DNA of 64,000 bases from Triplophysa rosa (taxonomy: Eukaryota; Chordata; Actinopteri; Cypriniformes; Nemacheilidae): contig NW_026634180.1 of NCBI RefSeq assembly GCF_024868665.1, positions 104,978 to 168,977 of the forward strand, written 5' to 3'. Below the pieces are notes generated by a model. That model did not search any database, had not been told where the DNA came from, and saw only the letters and a list, made by a program, of their open reading frames with translations. A program made the position numbers and the translations under genes. Numbering within the stretch: the stretch's first letter is position 1; the number at the start of each line of letters is the position of its first letter. This document shows, in pieces, positions 1 through 10,874 of the stretch.

Positions 1-4
1 CTGG

Positions 5-1274
5 ATGGACAATGAGGAGGGCTCTCCACACCATTATGCAGCCAATCTGTGGTGGAGGTTAACTAACCACACAGTGAGAATCAACAACCCAAGGAACTGT
101 TATGGCTGTGCACAGTTTCCTCATAGCACAGCGGCAGGAGACTGGTGGCCTCATCAGGACCCAGACACAGTGGAGAAATTAGCTCTAGTAGCCGTAGCAG
201 CAGCGTCCTTCACAGCATCTGACACTTTCTATTTCAGACGGAATGCAAATGAAACACTGGAAAAAGTCAAGATTATCAACCGAGTGTTTGGTCAAGTGGC
301 TACAGTTCGAAACATTACAGACAAGTTGGTGTGCTATGAAGGAACAAAGGGACTGCATCGTGTGGGAAAGATTCCAAGGGAGAAGTTCTATATTGTTCAT
401 AATGAAGTTACAACTAATCAGACTACCCGACAGATGTGTCTGACTTGTATGAGGATGACAGTGTTAATATAGCCTTTAAAAGTGGACATCAACAAATGGA
501 AAAGACCTAATTTGACACAAACAGTCATGGCACTAGAGTTCTTATCTAGTGCTGAATGGATTAGGAATCAGTGCTGAGCGGTTTGCTCCTCATTACATAT
601 ACCAGATGGACAAGAAGCTGGAGTCTTACAAGAACATTACTGGTTGTGTGGTTACAGAGTGTACTTATCATTACAGAGTGGACAGGACTGTGTTCCTTGG
701 TACAGTTACACGGTGGAGCCATCATCATACCACATAAAATGATGACACAACAACAGAGGACACGAAGAGGACTGTTTGATTTCCTATCTAATAGCCCCGT
801 GCCAAAGAATCATCACATCTGGACAGTGGCAGAAAAAGTTTCAGCTGCTTTTAGTCCTATGTTGGGAGTAAGTTCTTTGATGAATGAAGTTGAGATCACC
901 AGATTTGAATTTACGTCATTTATGAATACCAAGAACATTGTCATGACAGGCATCAAGGAGGAGCTACGCGGACTAAGATTGACTGTGTTGAAAAATTGAC
1001 AGTGGCGAAAGGAGGAGTTTGTGCTGTCATTGGAGAAACCTGTTGCACCTATATTCCAGAGAACGATGCGGATGGACATCTCATCGATGAAGGAATGAAA
1101 AACATATCATTGATGGTTGAGACTTTGACCAAATCTGAGATTAACTCAGACACTTTTAACTGGGACTGGACCAAGGGTGTGTTTACCAACATGAAAAATT
1201 TGATGTTAATTGCGGCTTGCAGTGTTGCATTTCTTTTATTGACACTATGCATTTGGCCATGTATATTGAAGTAA
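5..1274 (+). pseudogene. env: Endogenous retrovirus env remnant (gamma-type SU and TM), frameshifted
   Basis: Envelope glycoprotein of an old endogenous retrovirus, entering the window already inside SU. Seen: an open frame at 5-472 with a CYGC (CXXC-type) motif at about 98-109, as in the SU of gamma-type envelopes; a second frame at 571-999 carrying an RTRR furin-like site near 757-768 followed by a hydrophobic start; and a third frame at 996-1274 with a CX6CC motif at about 1020-1046 and a hydrophobic membrane segment near 1200-1265, then a stop. The three pieces lie in three different frames, with stops at 470-472 and 997-999, so the gene is broken by at least two frameshifts and cannot give one protein. 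Known of the family: CXXC in SU pairs with CX6CC in TM. Genus within retroviruses is not resolved here. Confidence 0.85.
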
Positions 1275-1829
1275 TTTCAACAGGCAGCTAAAGCCACTGT
1301 CCTCAGCCAAATGGTAGTATATGCTGTGTCACAACATAGCATGTACGTATAATGATCGAACATATGCTAATATTGACTAGGGTCAAGAATTACATAATCT
1401 TAAAGGGTTTAAAAACAGAAATACTCATGTTATGAAGTATTTACCGAATTGTGGAATTTTTTTTTTTAGATATACCGCTTGCTAATAACCTACGTATTAT
1501 TATATGATTCACTGAATGCACACGCAATTTGAAATTCTTAAAGCACTGTTGAGCACTTTTTATCTGTTGTTTGATATTACATTTTATGATAGTCAATAAC
1601 TAACTTAAACTTAAGGATAACACCTGATTGGAGTGTGAGGCTTTTCAGCCTCAAAGGCAGGACTATATGGCGGCTTTTCTATTACAGTATTAAGATTTCT
1701 TGATTTCTTATATAAAAATAATACATTTAAGTTAGTAATAGACTTCATGATAATACATTTAAGTTAGTAATAGACAATCAGCACCATTGAGCACATACAT
1801 AACACATCGAGCATATGCACAGCATCATG
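1275..1829 (+). other. 3' non-coding region of the endogenous retrovirus
   Basis: About 550 bases after the env stop without a plausible reading frame. It is AT-rich with a run of T near 1459-1469, and a 20-odd base phrase (cattTAAGTTAGTAATAGAC) occurs twice in direct repeat near 1725-1774. I see no clear polypurine tract, so the exact start of the 3' LTR is not fixed. Confidence 0.4.
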
Positions 1830-2348
1830 TGTCACGGTCATGGAGGGAGAACCCAGTTGCAGGCAGAAATGAAGGGGTAACACAAAAGACTTTAATAAAA
1901 CAAACAAAAACCCACGAGGGGGTGTCAACACGAGAACAAACTGAAATACAAAACTAGAACAAAACACTTCCCTCGATGGGGCAAGAAAAACTAAACTATA
2001 TGTGACACAACGTCAAAGCAGGGTATAGTAATCCAAAATCAACAAACAAGGCACAGGCACTCACAGTACAAGGAACTCTGGACGTCACATAGAACACAAG
2101 CACAACGAACGAGCCCAGGACAATGAAACATGAGGGCATTTTAAAGGGAGACAAACAAAGGAAGATAACGAGGGGCAGGTGAGGAACATAAGACACGGCA
2201 GGTAAGCAATACGGGAAACGAGACACGAGAAAGCACATGGAATGCAAAAGATAAACACCCCATGACTTTCTCACACTGAACATAAGGGATATGTCACGAT
2301 CCTGCCACAAGACTAGAAAATCCTGAACAAGAAGGCAGGACCATGACA
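1830..2348 (-). mobile_element. Solo LTR, Gypsy-type (TGTCA...TGACA family)
   Basis: A 519-bp unit that starts TGTCACGG and ends CCATGACA and is flanked on both sides by the same five bases, tcatg (1825-1829 and 2349-2353). A 5-bp TSD plus TG...CA ends with no internal coding region defines a solo LTR left by LTR-LTR recombination. Read on the minus strand it has a TTTAAAA promoter-like box and an AATAAA-like signal in LTR order. Same family as 12569-13079 (minus) and 48451-48980 (plus). It is inserted in the 3' region of the retrovirus remnant and is therefore younger. Confidence 0.9.
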
Positions 2349-2353
2349 TCATG

Positions 2354-2844
2354 CAAGTAAAACATACAACTGGAAACAATTGTCACAAACACTGGTGTGT
2401 TTAGCATCGTTACTAAGGACAATATTGCCTTTTTGGGTTGCACAGAATGGACTTAACCATGAGCTCATTGGTAGAAAAAGACAAATATGGTATATAACAT
2501 TGTATACATCTGCCGCTAAAAAAGGAGATGTATTAAACTTGTTTTTATGAACCTTAGCAGGTTAAGACCTATATAAGATATAATGGTAGCAACTCAGAAA
2601 GAGGACGGACTAACAAAAAGATGATATCATGTGAAACCTGATTTGTAGAAGGTGATGTCAGGCGAAGCATGATTGGTTAACAAAGTGTAAAACAACTTGA
2701 AGTTACTGTATAAAAGATGGAGTCAGATATGTATTCTTTGGACAACATCAGATTAACTCTGTATGTCTCTCTTTGCTTGCTCGAGCAAATAAAGATTGAA
2801 ACTCTTGAAACCTGGCTCCCAGGTCTTCGTGAATTCTTTCTACA
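2354..2844 (+). mobile_element. Probable 3' LTR of the endogenous retrovirus
   Basis: Downstream of env, in the same orientation, sits TATAAAAG at 2709-2716, then AATAAA at 2788-2793, then about 50 bases ending CTTTCTACA at 2844. The TATA to poly(A) spacing fits a U3-R-U5 arrangement. The upstream boundary is uncertain because the solo LTR splits the region. No second LTR is in the window to confirm it. Confidence 0.5.
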
Positions 2845-2959
2845 TTGGGTGATCGATTCTGCCCCAACATGACCAATCAAATAAAAAAATAGTTACTGTT
2901 CATGTCTTCAGCAAGACTCTTCCATTTTAACGATGAAAAAGTGCAATGCACAATGTACA

Positions 2960-3420
2960 CTGACCAAAATTATAAACGCAACACTTTTGTTTTTGCCCCC
3001 AATTTTTGTTTTTGTTTTTCATGATTTAAGACTTTTTCTATGTACACAAAAGGCCTATTTCTCTCAAATATTGTTCACACATCTGTCTAAATCTGTGTTA
3101 GTGAGCACTTCTCCTTTGCCGAGATAATCCATCCACTTCACATGTGTGGCATATAAAGATGCTGATTAGACAGCATGTTTATTACACAGGTGTGCCTTAG
3201 GCTGGCCACAATAAAAGGCTACTCTAAAATGTGCAGTTTTTCTGTATTGGGGGGTCTGAAAACCAGTCAGTATCTGGTGTGACCACCATTTGCCTTACGC
3301 AGTGCAACACATCTCCTTCGCATAGACTTGATCAGGTTGTTAATTGTGGCCTGTGGAATGTTGGTCCACTCCTCTTCAAGGCTGTGCGAAGTTGCTGGAT
3401 ATTGGCAGGAACTGGAACAT
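2960..3420. repeat. Interspersed DNA-transposon-like repeat
   Basis: A block starting with ACTGACCAAAATTATAAACG that I recognise as a recurrent teleost interspersed sequence. It has no coding capacity and stops abruptly where the Gypsy reverse transcriptase fragment begins. I do not assign a superfamily. Confidence 0.45.
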
Positions 3421-3436
3421 GCCGTGGTATTCTGCA

Positions 3437-3622
3437 AATACTACCACGTCATCGATGTAGCACACCACTCCTGGCATTCCACATAACATAGAATCCATGG
3501 CTTTCTGGTAGGCTTCGGGGGAACTAGACAATCCAAATGGAACCTTCTTAAAGTGATAGCATCCTATGTGTGTGACAAATGTGGTCAATTGTCTGGATTC
3601 AGGTGCCAGATCAATTTGCCAA
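3437..3622 (-). pseudogene. Gypsy/Ty3-type reverse transcriptase fragment
   Basis: About 60 codons on the minus strand carry the core palm motifs of an LTR-retrotransposon reverse transcriptase: an APESRQLT-F-T stretch, VPFGLSSSPEAYQ and the catalytic YIDD box followed by VVVFAE. The frame is open over the fragment but has no start, no fingers or thumb region and no neighbouring protease, RNase H or integrase. It is a truncated relic, not from the same family as the intact element at 16339-21821, which has YLDD. Confidence 0.8.
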
Positions 3623-4030
3623 AGAAAATGTATTTTTATTCGTTTTCGGCCAAGAATTTTAATTTTGGTGCATCCCTACAATCTTTGCATTTTCAGCATC
3701 TTCTGCATTATTGATCCTTGTTCATCAGTGACTGTTTGATGTTGAGATTCATCTTTTTATGCTAATGAGAATTGAGAGACTCATACACAACGATTACAAA
3801 AGATACAAACATTCCATGTTGCTCAAGAAGTCAACACTATACATTTAAAAGATCAAATATGTAGAAGATGCTGAAAAACAAAGATTGTGGAGGATTTGGA
3901 GGATTTCTCAGAAGACCACTAGACAATTTATTAGCTCAGATCAAACAAGAACTCTTCAAGATCAAAACTCTTCAACAGCTATCACAAAAGCTGTCATTAA
4001 TTTTTAAGATAGCATCATACTGCATTAAGA
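3623..4030. other. No gene; fragment of a GATGCACC-type DNA repeat end at 3630-3680
   Basis: The stretch near 3640-3680 (CGGCCAAGAATTTTAATTTT, then GGTGCATCCCT) resembles the end of a widespread fish DNA transposon. The rest, to about 4030, shows no coding or repeat structure that I can support. Confidence 0.35.
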
Positions 4031-4032
4031 AT

Positions 4033-4200
4033 CTGGGCCCGTATTCATGAAAAATCTTTGCGCAAAGAATTGCTCCTAGTGATAAAATTCTAAGAAAATT
4101 CTTAGAAATGTGGGCGTTTCCCCTTAAAATTATAGAAAAGATCCTAATAAAGAAAAAATGAATTCATAAAGCGTCTTAACCCTTAAAAGAAAAAAAATTA
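4033..4200. repeat. MITE-like repeat starting GGGCCCGTATTCATGAA
   Basis: Begins GGGCCCGTATTCATGAA and is rich in internal inverted pieces such as CTAAGAAAATTCTTAGAA. It resembles short Harbinger-type elements of fish, but I cannot find the other terminus or a 3-bp TSD, so the class is tentative. Confidence 0.4.
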
Positions 4201-4329
4201 GGAGTAGCGAGGAGGAATTTTAAGAGATTTAAGAGTTTCTTTAGCAGCAGAGAAAATGGACGAAACACGGAAAGTGAGAAGAAATGTGTTGCTATGCATG
4301 ACAATTTCCATATTACTTTCAAGGTTGAT

Positions 4330-4480
4330 CAGATTTTTTATTTTTATTGTTTTTTTGTGCGTGTGTGTGTGTTCAACTTTTGATTATCTTGGTTTTGGTT
4401 TTCTTGTATAGTTGCTTTGATGCAATGCAAATTGTAAAAGCGCTATAAAATAAAATGACATTGAATTGAATGACAGTGAG
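4330..4480 (+). repeat. 3' tail of an L2-type LINE
   Basis: Ends in the phrase TAAAAGCGCTATAAAATAAA followed by a degenerate TGAATTGAATG repeat. The same tail, in reverse, ends the L2 insertion at 42129-43770, where it follows a recognisable reverse transcriptase. A short GT tract lies at 4358-4372. Confidence 0.6.
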
Positions 4481-4779
4481 TTAATAAGACACAACACATT
4501 AGATGTTTGTGACCGGTCCTATTAGAGACACGCTAACATCTCCAAGACAGCGCAGAAAGCGCCAGAAATATTAGAAATCACTACATTAACATATTTAGCA
4601 ACTGGAGAAATGCAGCTATGCAGCAGAGATGATTTGGTTCTGTCACAACCTTCTATAGTGATCACATAAACAATTAAAGCTGCACTTACAGAAACTTATT
4701 GTGTCACTGTTCATTTTATATCAAATAAGTTGATAATAACAGCATGGTAAATAAAAAAATAAAAATAAAGAATATACAT

Positions 4780-4815
4780 ACTGTATATACTGTATATGCG
4801 TGTGTGTGTGTGTTT
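4780..4815. repeat. TGTATA / GT simple repeat
   Basis: Alternating ACTGTATAT units followed by GTGTGTGTGTGTG. The surrounding 4480-5540 has no gene that I can support. Confidence 0.7.
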
Positions 4816-5544
4816 GCCTGTGCGTACGGTAAATAGGAAAAAAGACGTGCAATTTCGAACTAATGACCCTATACTTAAAAGCACTCTTTTTTCCTTCTTG
4901 GTCAACCAACCAATCACAGTCTTTAAAAGAGTCAAATTTGAACAGTTTGGATTTGAAAAGTCATTGCATCTGGTTTTTATTTACAGTTTGCATGGAAAGA
5001 TTTTTGTAAATGGTACTGTAAATATGAATGTATTGTTTTATTATATTTAATTAGAATGAAATATACTGACAAATTACATATAATTGAAACATTGCTAAAA
5101 CAGTTTGCAATTTTTTTCATTGTTAGCTTAGTGAATAGTAAGACATGAGTGTTTAACTCATTTCACTTTTTGTCCAGAAACTATCCAAATGAAAGACAAG
5201 ATGGACAATGCCAATGTTTCCTGTATTGTTTTGTGTATTAATTTAATTGTTCTAATATCATAAATAAATTAAAGATGGATCACAAGATAATACATTACTA
5301 ATATTATATGATATTATTTTGAGGGGAAAATGACATTTAACATATTATGTTGTATATATGCCGGTATTTGTTGAGGAGACTAACAGATGACAGTTGTTTC
5401 CTCTCTTTCTCCCATGCTCCGCCCACTCCCCAACCCTTCTTCTAACAATGACCATGCCCATTTAAATCTGCAGATCTGTCTGTGCGTGCAGCGCCACAAA
5501 CAGTCGAACACAGCTTATGTTTACATTCACGAGGCATGAGACCA

Positions 5545-5710
5545 TTGATTGCTGTTGCGTGCCATGACTTGCGCTAAATTCGCGATCTGAAAGTTATCTT
5601 ACAAACATGATCGGCAATTTGCCGGACAATTGATTGCTGTTGCGACTCGTGACTCATGCTAATTTCATGATCTGAAAGTTATATATTGAGCATGACTGGC
5701 ATTTTGTCCA
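5545..5710. repeat. Tandem duplication, two diverged copies of about 86 bp
   Basis: The phrase GATTGCTGTTGCG...GATCTGAAAGTTAT occurs twice in direct order, at about 5547 and about 5632. The second copy has several substitutions and a short deletion, so the duplication is not recent. Confidence 0.7.
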
Positions 5711-5917
5711 TGGTGGCGAGTGCAGCCACACTATAGCTCTGCATCTGAGCTCTGGCCTCCCATCGCTGTGTCAAGGGTTCCCAGATTTGCGTAACAAAAA
5801 CCAAGCCGGAACACTGCAGCACTGCAGACATGGCAACACTGCTTATGTCTGACTAGTGACTGTTTCTGCGCAAGCATGAGTAATCATGTCTACTGTAGGG
5901 TCTAGTCTGATCAAAGT

Positions 5918-6181
5918 TTACCAGCTGGGATCATAAAATCGTACAACACAGTAACCTCTCAGCAGTGCTTCGACCAGGCACCAACAAGTCTGGCCAACTG
6001 TCCTATTCTCAACACCTTCATCACTGACCAGGACAGATTCGTATACTCTCCCCTGGACTTCAAAGGAGGTTCTTGGGGGAGGACAGGACTGTTCACCAAA
6101 GTGAGAAAAGCCATGTGGCCCCCAGGGACTGAGAGCCTCAAATTCTTCCAAAAGAATGTCTCTGTCTCTTTCCTTAGCCAC
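5918..6181 (-). CDS. Unrecognised open frame, possible host exon or pseudogene
   Basis: An 87-codon minus-strand frame with a normal amino-acid mixture: acidic and aromatic start (EEFEALSPWGPHGF), a proline patch, then SDEGVENRTVGQTCWCLVEA. Near its 3' end the DNA reads CCCAGCTG followed by GTAAAC, which could be a splice donor, so the coding part may end at about 5925. There is no strong start or polypyrimidine tract upstream. I do not recognise the family and it matches no transposon protein I know. It lies on the same strand as gk but about 8.7 kb from the nearest gk exon. Confidence 0.25.
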   Translation of the reverse strand: MAKERDRDILLEEFEALSPWGPHGFSHFGEQSCPPPRTSFEVQGRVYESVLVSDEGVENRTVGQTCWCLVEALLRGYCVVRFYDPSW

Positions 6182-7329
6182 AAAAGACTGGTTTAAAATT
6201 TATATACAACCACCCCACTGTGTATGCTTGTTTCCACGTTATTCTCCTTCACCTATAACTTCAAAGGCATGTGTGCTTAGTGGTATTCTGTGTATATTTA
6301 CATTCTTGTACAAACTACAGGTCAATGTAATTATAATCCTTTCATGTTTCAAGTGTTTCCCTTTTAATTTCTTAGAATGTGGTGAATATCACAGTAATGT
6401 ATTTTATACCATACTCATTTTATTTTATTCTAAGTCTATTTCTGCTCCAAACTCCTAGGCGACCATAAATGCAAATGAGTTAGTGTGCCGGACAAAGAAA
6501 CATGTTTTTGCGCTCAAAACTATGTCATCACATTGGATTGCCCACCTTGGAGGGGCGTGACGCCCCCGGTGTTATAACATCTGGGCACGAAGGAAACAAC
6601 GCTCTTTTGTGTGTGTGTTCGCACTCGCTCGTGTTTGTTCACCCTCTCGAGACCTGTCTCTCTCCTTTGAGACAGCTTCTTTCGGCAGTGTGCTTCGGCT
6701 AAGTCCGTTCTACATTCGTCAGCCAATCTGATTCTAAGAAAGAATCCCACGGACTCACCCGCTTGCTTTGAAGCCATCAGGACTCTGAAACCTTTTTCAC
6801 ACGCACTAAAACTGGTGCCTACACAACCAAGGAAGCCAATGCAAGTATCTGATCTATTTCTAAATAGCTGCGCTTATGGAGATTGTCCTTGATGGTTTAT
6901 GCAGATGCGAATAGCTGATTTAATACTGCCACTCTTTGCTTTGTCTATTTATTTCATTCTTTACTGCTTTTAAGTTTTATGTTTGTCTGTTAGTGTTTGG
7001 TCTTTGTTTGTTAGTTGGTTTTATTCCCATTCAGTGTAGTAAATAAAACCGCATTTGTAACCACGCTCGAATCGTTTCTGTTTTTATTTATCACATATCA
7101 AAGTCACTTAAACTGCTTGATTTCGTTTAGATTTCTGAAGTGGTACTGTACTACAGTAAGAATATTGTTTTTCCAAGGCCAGGAAAGTAATATTTCTTAG
7201 AGTTGATATACGATCTGCTGATCACTCGCTGGACGAGTACATTTAGTTTGTCGCTATTATTAATTCTGCTGCATCAGGTAAAGTATATAAAATATGTAAT
7301 GGTTAATCACCATTAATTATTTGTATGTT

Positions 7330-7603
7330 ACTGTGGTTAAACTCATAGTTTCCCTGAAATACACTACACTACACTACTTTTAATTCAGAATTGTACTTCT
7401 GCGGTTTAAAAAATGTTCATATAAATAAATGATTAGACTGGAAAACTTTACTGAATGAGTTACTTGAATGAGTTACTTGAAAACAAAGTAACTGGAGTAT
7501 TGATATGCAAATGTATAAAGTAACTGCGCTACATTATTCGTTACTTAAAAAGTAATCTGATTAGGTAATGCACGTTACTTGTAACGTGTTACCCCCAACA
7601 CTG
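7330..7603. repeat. DNA repeat with GTAACGTGTTACCCCCAACACTG end
   Basis: A TAAC/GTTA-rich repeat whose right end, CGTGTTACCCCCAACACTG, is the reverse complement of the CAGTGTTGGG terminus typical of a common fish non-autonomous DNA element. A diverged relative in the other orientation starts at 57905. Bases 6182-7330 hold no feature that I can support. Confidence 0.5.
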
Positions 7604-7672
7604 CTTACGAGTCACTATCCGTTTGTCAGGTTCTTATACAATGGCTCGTTTTTGTAGCACCTGCTTGTTTTC

Positions 7673-7880
7673 GAGATGTTTAGGCAAATTATTTTCACCG
7701 GATGTAGTGTTGCTTTCGTCAACAAAAATTATGGTTTGTGACAATGACTATAATTAAATGTATAATGCAATATTGTTGACGAATAAAAACGAGACTAAAT
7801 GTGGTTTACAAAATAAAAACTATGCTAAAATGTCTCTTCATTTTCGTTGACCAAAACGAGACGAGACGAAATGTTATAAC
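7673..7880. repeat. ACTAAAA-rich DNA repeat fragment flanking the first hAT nest
   Basis: Contains repeated GACTAAAtg / AAAACGAGAC words. Related words occur on the far side of the nest at 13270-13340 (GACTAAAACTAGACTAAAATG), so both may be halves of one older element split by later insertions. Family not assigned. Confidence 0.35.
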
Positions 7881-9044
7881 TAGGGCTGTCAACGTTAACG
7901 TGTTAACGCATGCGATTATTTTTTTCAAATTAACGCGTGAAAAATATTTAACGCAATTAACGCAGCATCCGTTTGTTTTGACATTCTTTGTCTAGCGTTA
8001 CATTAAGTAATCACGCTCTTATTTGTGTACAGCAGGGCTAGTCAACTGGCGGCCCGCGGGCCAAATGCGGCCCGTCAATCATCTTTACCTGGCCCGCCTT
8101 AACATTTCAAATAAGTGGAGACTTTAAGAATGGTGTGCTTTAAATGCACGTCCTCCTGAGACGCCACATCTTTAAAAGCCCAAAACGCTGCTACATAATT
8201 CCCTCGGCTCATAATGAATTTACGTCTCATAAAGCGATGTGATCGGTCAGTCCAAGAAACTTAATGTTATTTATAACGTTATAATCAGCAATGCATTGCA
8301 CAGCCACAGGCAATCGGTTTGCGCACGCGATAGGTCGTGTTCTAAAACGCGTTTTCTGCCCTTGAATGTAGGCTAACTGTAGGAAGGGTACACCACGTGA
8401 ACGGTTGTCTCAGATAAGGGGAAAACGGTGGTGTTTTGATTACTGCATTCATTATGAATAATGGCTATATTTACGAAAAACAGCTGTTCATCTCCCCCCA
8501 GAACTCGCACTATATAAAGGCTCTGCCCTATAAGTGCGTGGGGCACATGAATGCGATTGGAATTCACCCGAAGATGTGATAATAGCGTTCAGTTTCTTGC
8601 ACAGATCAATTGACTGATTTATAAGACGCTTATTTAACGTCACAAGGGGCAGGGATTACTTTTGTGTTGAATGTATTTGCGTTTTTTACTTTTATTGTTT
8701 TAACTTTAATTAATTCAACCAAATATCTTCTTGAAAAAACAATGCCACCCACATCTTGGATGTACTGGAGAACTGTGGGTGAGTAAATTAGTAGCAATTT
8801 TTGGGTAAAGTAATGCATTAAGGAATATAAAATACAGTTAAAAAGAAAATTTCCTTTTTAATTTAATATCATGAAAAGGCACAAATACTGGATGGAATAT
8901 TTGTGTGCATGCTATATGGCCTATAAGTAACAGCAACAAAAACAGTATAAAGGAACAAAACGAAATAAATAACAGAAATACAAAATAACAGAAGAAATGA
9001 GGATATGGTAAAAAAACTGACCCGCATCTTATTTATACTTCTGG

Positions 9045-9416
9045 TGTCAAGACCGTGGTGAAAGAACCCAGTTGCAGGCAGCGGGGATGAAAAACTAACG
9101 CTGGACGAGAACAAGACAGCACATAGCACACGCACCAAACACAATCACCGAACACAGGACAAAGAAACATGAGGGTATATATACAGTAGGTAAGACAAAC
9201 AAGGGATAATGACACGGGGCAGGTGTGGGTAATTAAACACTCAGGGGAAGATGACAAGGAAACGAGAGGAATGGGGCCAATGACAAGACCCTGGAGAGAA
9301 CGTATATTATTGTCAAACGGACAACAATATGTTTCTCTCCACACATAACCTAAGGACTCTGCCCCGATCCCACCACACAACTAGAATTTCATAAACAAGA
9401 CGGTGGGACCGTGACA
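9045..9416 (-). repeat. 3' LTR of the 2.2 kb non-autonomous element
   Basis: 372 bp, ends TGTCA/TGACA, nearly identical to 10876-11254 except that the latter has an extra short direct repeat around CACATAGCACATGCACC. The self-priming word is mutated by one base here (aatcaccgaac). Confidence 0.88.
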
Positions 9417-9431
9417 GAGCCCCCCCCTTAA
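9417..9431 (-). promoter_or_regulatory. Polypurine tract
   Basis: On the minus strand the sequence directly before the 3' LTR reads TTAAGGGGGGGGGCTC, a purine run in the position where plus-strand DNA synthesis would start. Confidence 0.75.
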
Positions 9432-9567
9432 TGAACTCCCCCAGGTGTTCACCAAGGGGTTGACAAACAAGACATGACAGACTGGGAGACAGACAGGACA
9501 AGGCAAAACAAAGAAAACAAAATCAAGGGTAAACATGACAAGACAACAACAGGACTTGGGTGAGACA

Positions 9568-10455
9568 TCAAAAATAACAAACATGGGAGGGGGGGACCAA
9601 ACAAGGGCCCATAGGGGGCAGTCCATAGGGGTGGGGAAAAGTCCCAGTCCCCGGCTGCGCTCGAGGGCGCGGAGTCCTGGGGGACTTAGGGGGAGTCCAC
9701 GGGGGGACAGTCTTTGGCCCTGGCAGTTTCCCAGGGCCCAGCTGGACATGGCTTGACGCCGGCTGGAAGGCCGGCTGGACATGGCTTGACGCCGGCAGGA
9801 TCACCGGCTGGACATGGCTTGACGCCGGCTGGAAGGCCGGCTGGACATGGCTTGACGCCGGCAGGATCACTGGACTGGACGCCGGCTGGATCACCGGACT
9901 GGATACCGGCTGCACCGGACTGGACACAGGGCTGGACACAAGACTGGACACAGGCCTGGACACATGACTAGACAAAAGACTGGACACAAGACTGGACACA
10001 GGACTGGACACACGACTGGACACAGGACTGGACGCCGGCTGGATCGCCGGCTCCACCGGACTGGAATCGACACTAGACACGACACTGGACACCGGACTGG
10101 GCATCGGCTGCACCGGACTGGACATCGACTTGGACACCGGACTGGACATCGACTTGGACACCGGACTGGACGCCGGCTTGACCACCGGACCGGACGCGGC
10201 TCGACCGCCGGGACGCCGGCTCGACCGCCGGCTAGGACGCCGGCCGGATCTCCGGTTGCACCGGACTGGACGCCGGCTGCACCGGAGTGGTAGCCGGCTG
10301 CACTGGACAGCACGTTCCCCCGTGACGCTCCTTCCTCCTTCTCCGCACCGCCGGGTCTGCAGCCATCTTTGGCGGACCCGTGGGGACCGGAGGAAGTTCA
10401 GCGTTGGGGGAACCCCCAGACGTCGTCCCCGAGTCCTTCCCTCCCCATTCGCCAC
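9568..10455 (-). CDS. Ser/Pro-Val repeat frame encoded by an internal minisatellite
   Basis: A 295-codon frame on the minus strand whose middle (about 9720-10310) is translation of a minisatellite: ASSPV, SSPVSS and HVQPA units are repeated dozens of times. The DNA units are about 12 and 33 bp (CTGGACACA and CTGGACATGGCTTGACGCCGG). Because all units are multiples of three, alternative frames stay open too, so openness is weak evidence for a protein. A similar QASSPVQPASSPV frame occurs in the LTR-element remnant at 45125-45532. No known domain. Confidence 0.35.
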   Translation of the reverse strand: MANGEGRTRGRRLGVPPTLNFLRSPRVRQRWLQTRRCGEGGRSVTGERAVQCSRLPLRCSRRPVRCNRRSGRRPSRRSSRRPGGRAASGPVVKPASSPVSKSMSSPVSKSMSSPVQPMPSPVSSVVSSVDSSPVEPAIQPASSPVSSRVSSPVSSLVSSLLSSHVSRPVSSLVSSPVSSPVQPVSSPVIQPASSPVILPASSHVQPAFQPASSHVQPVILPASSHVQPAFQPASSHVQLGPGKLPGPKTVPPWTPPKSPRTPRPRAQPGTGTFPHPYGLPPMGPCLVPPSHVCYF

Positions 10456-10796
10456 GGTCTCCGCCAGGGGAACCGAGAACCGTGGAGCTCCAGCCAGAGG
10501 GTACTGAGTCCCCCCGGGCAGCGGCAGCCAGGACGAGACCCCCCGGGACGCTCGAGTGGGGTTCCAAATGGAACCCCACTCCCGGGATCATCCCAGTTGG
10601 CCACGTACCTGACCATATCCGCGAACCCGAGAGGAGCCAGCAGCCTCTTCTCCGGCGGTGTGAGGCGCCGGGTGAGGCAGCAGTTGAAGATCGTCTTCAA
10701 CTCAGCGTCATTGAACCCTGTCGCCTCAGCCACCGCCGAGAATGCTCTGGCGAACTCCTGGTCCCCAAAACTCCCCTGACGGAACCCCAGTAGCAA
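10398..10796 (-). CDS. Short gag-like frame of the non-autonomous element
   Basis: 132 codons starting 80 bases inside the 5' LTR. The first 70 residues look like ordinary globular protein (GDQEFARAFSAVAEATGF, then an acidic and Cys-containing helix-like stretch), after which it becomes Pro/Gly-rich. Its position immediately after the primer site is where gag begins in the related autonomous element, but I see no CCHC knuckle, so the assignment to gag is by position. Confidence 0.4.
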   Translation of the reverse strand: MLLGFRQGSFGDQEFARAFSAVAEATGFNDAELKTIFNCCLTRRLTPPEKRLLAPLGFADMVRYVANWDDPGSGVPFGTPLERPGGSRPGCRCPGGLSTLWLELHGSRFPWRRPWRMGREGLGDDVWGFPQR

Positions 10797-10863
10797 GTGG
10801 GCTAGGCCGGATCGGGGAGACGACGCCTTGCCGTCCTTGGGAGCACCTGCTGGGTTCGTTTTG

Positions 10864-10874
10864 GTTCGGTCATT
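10864..10874 (-). promoter_or_regulatory. Primer-binding site, 11 bases, self-priming type
   Basis: The plus-strand word gttcggtcatt, one base inside the 5' LTR, gives AATGACCGAAC in the element RNA. It is exactly complementary to the predicted first 11 bases of the same RNA, encoded at 11001-11011. This is the Tf1/sushi geometry. Confidence 0.8.

Noticed and set aside
9568..10455. Long Ser/Pro frame as a host mucin-like gene
   Set aside because: It lies wholly between the LTRs of a 2.2 kb element with TSD, and its length comes from a minisatellite whose other frames are also open.
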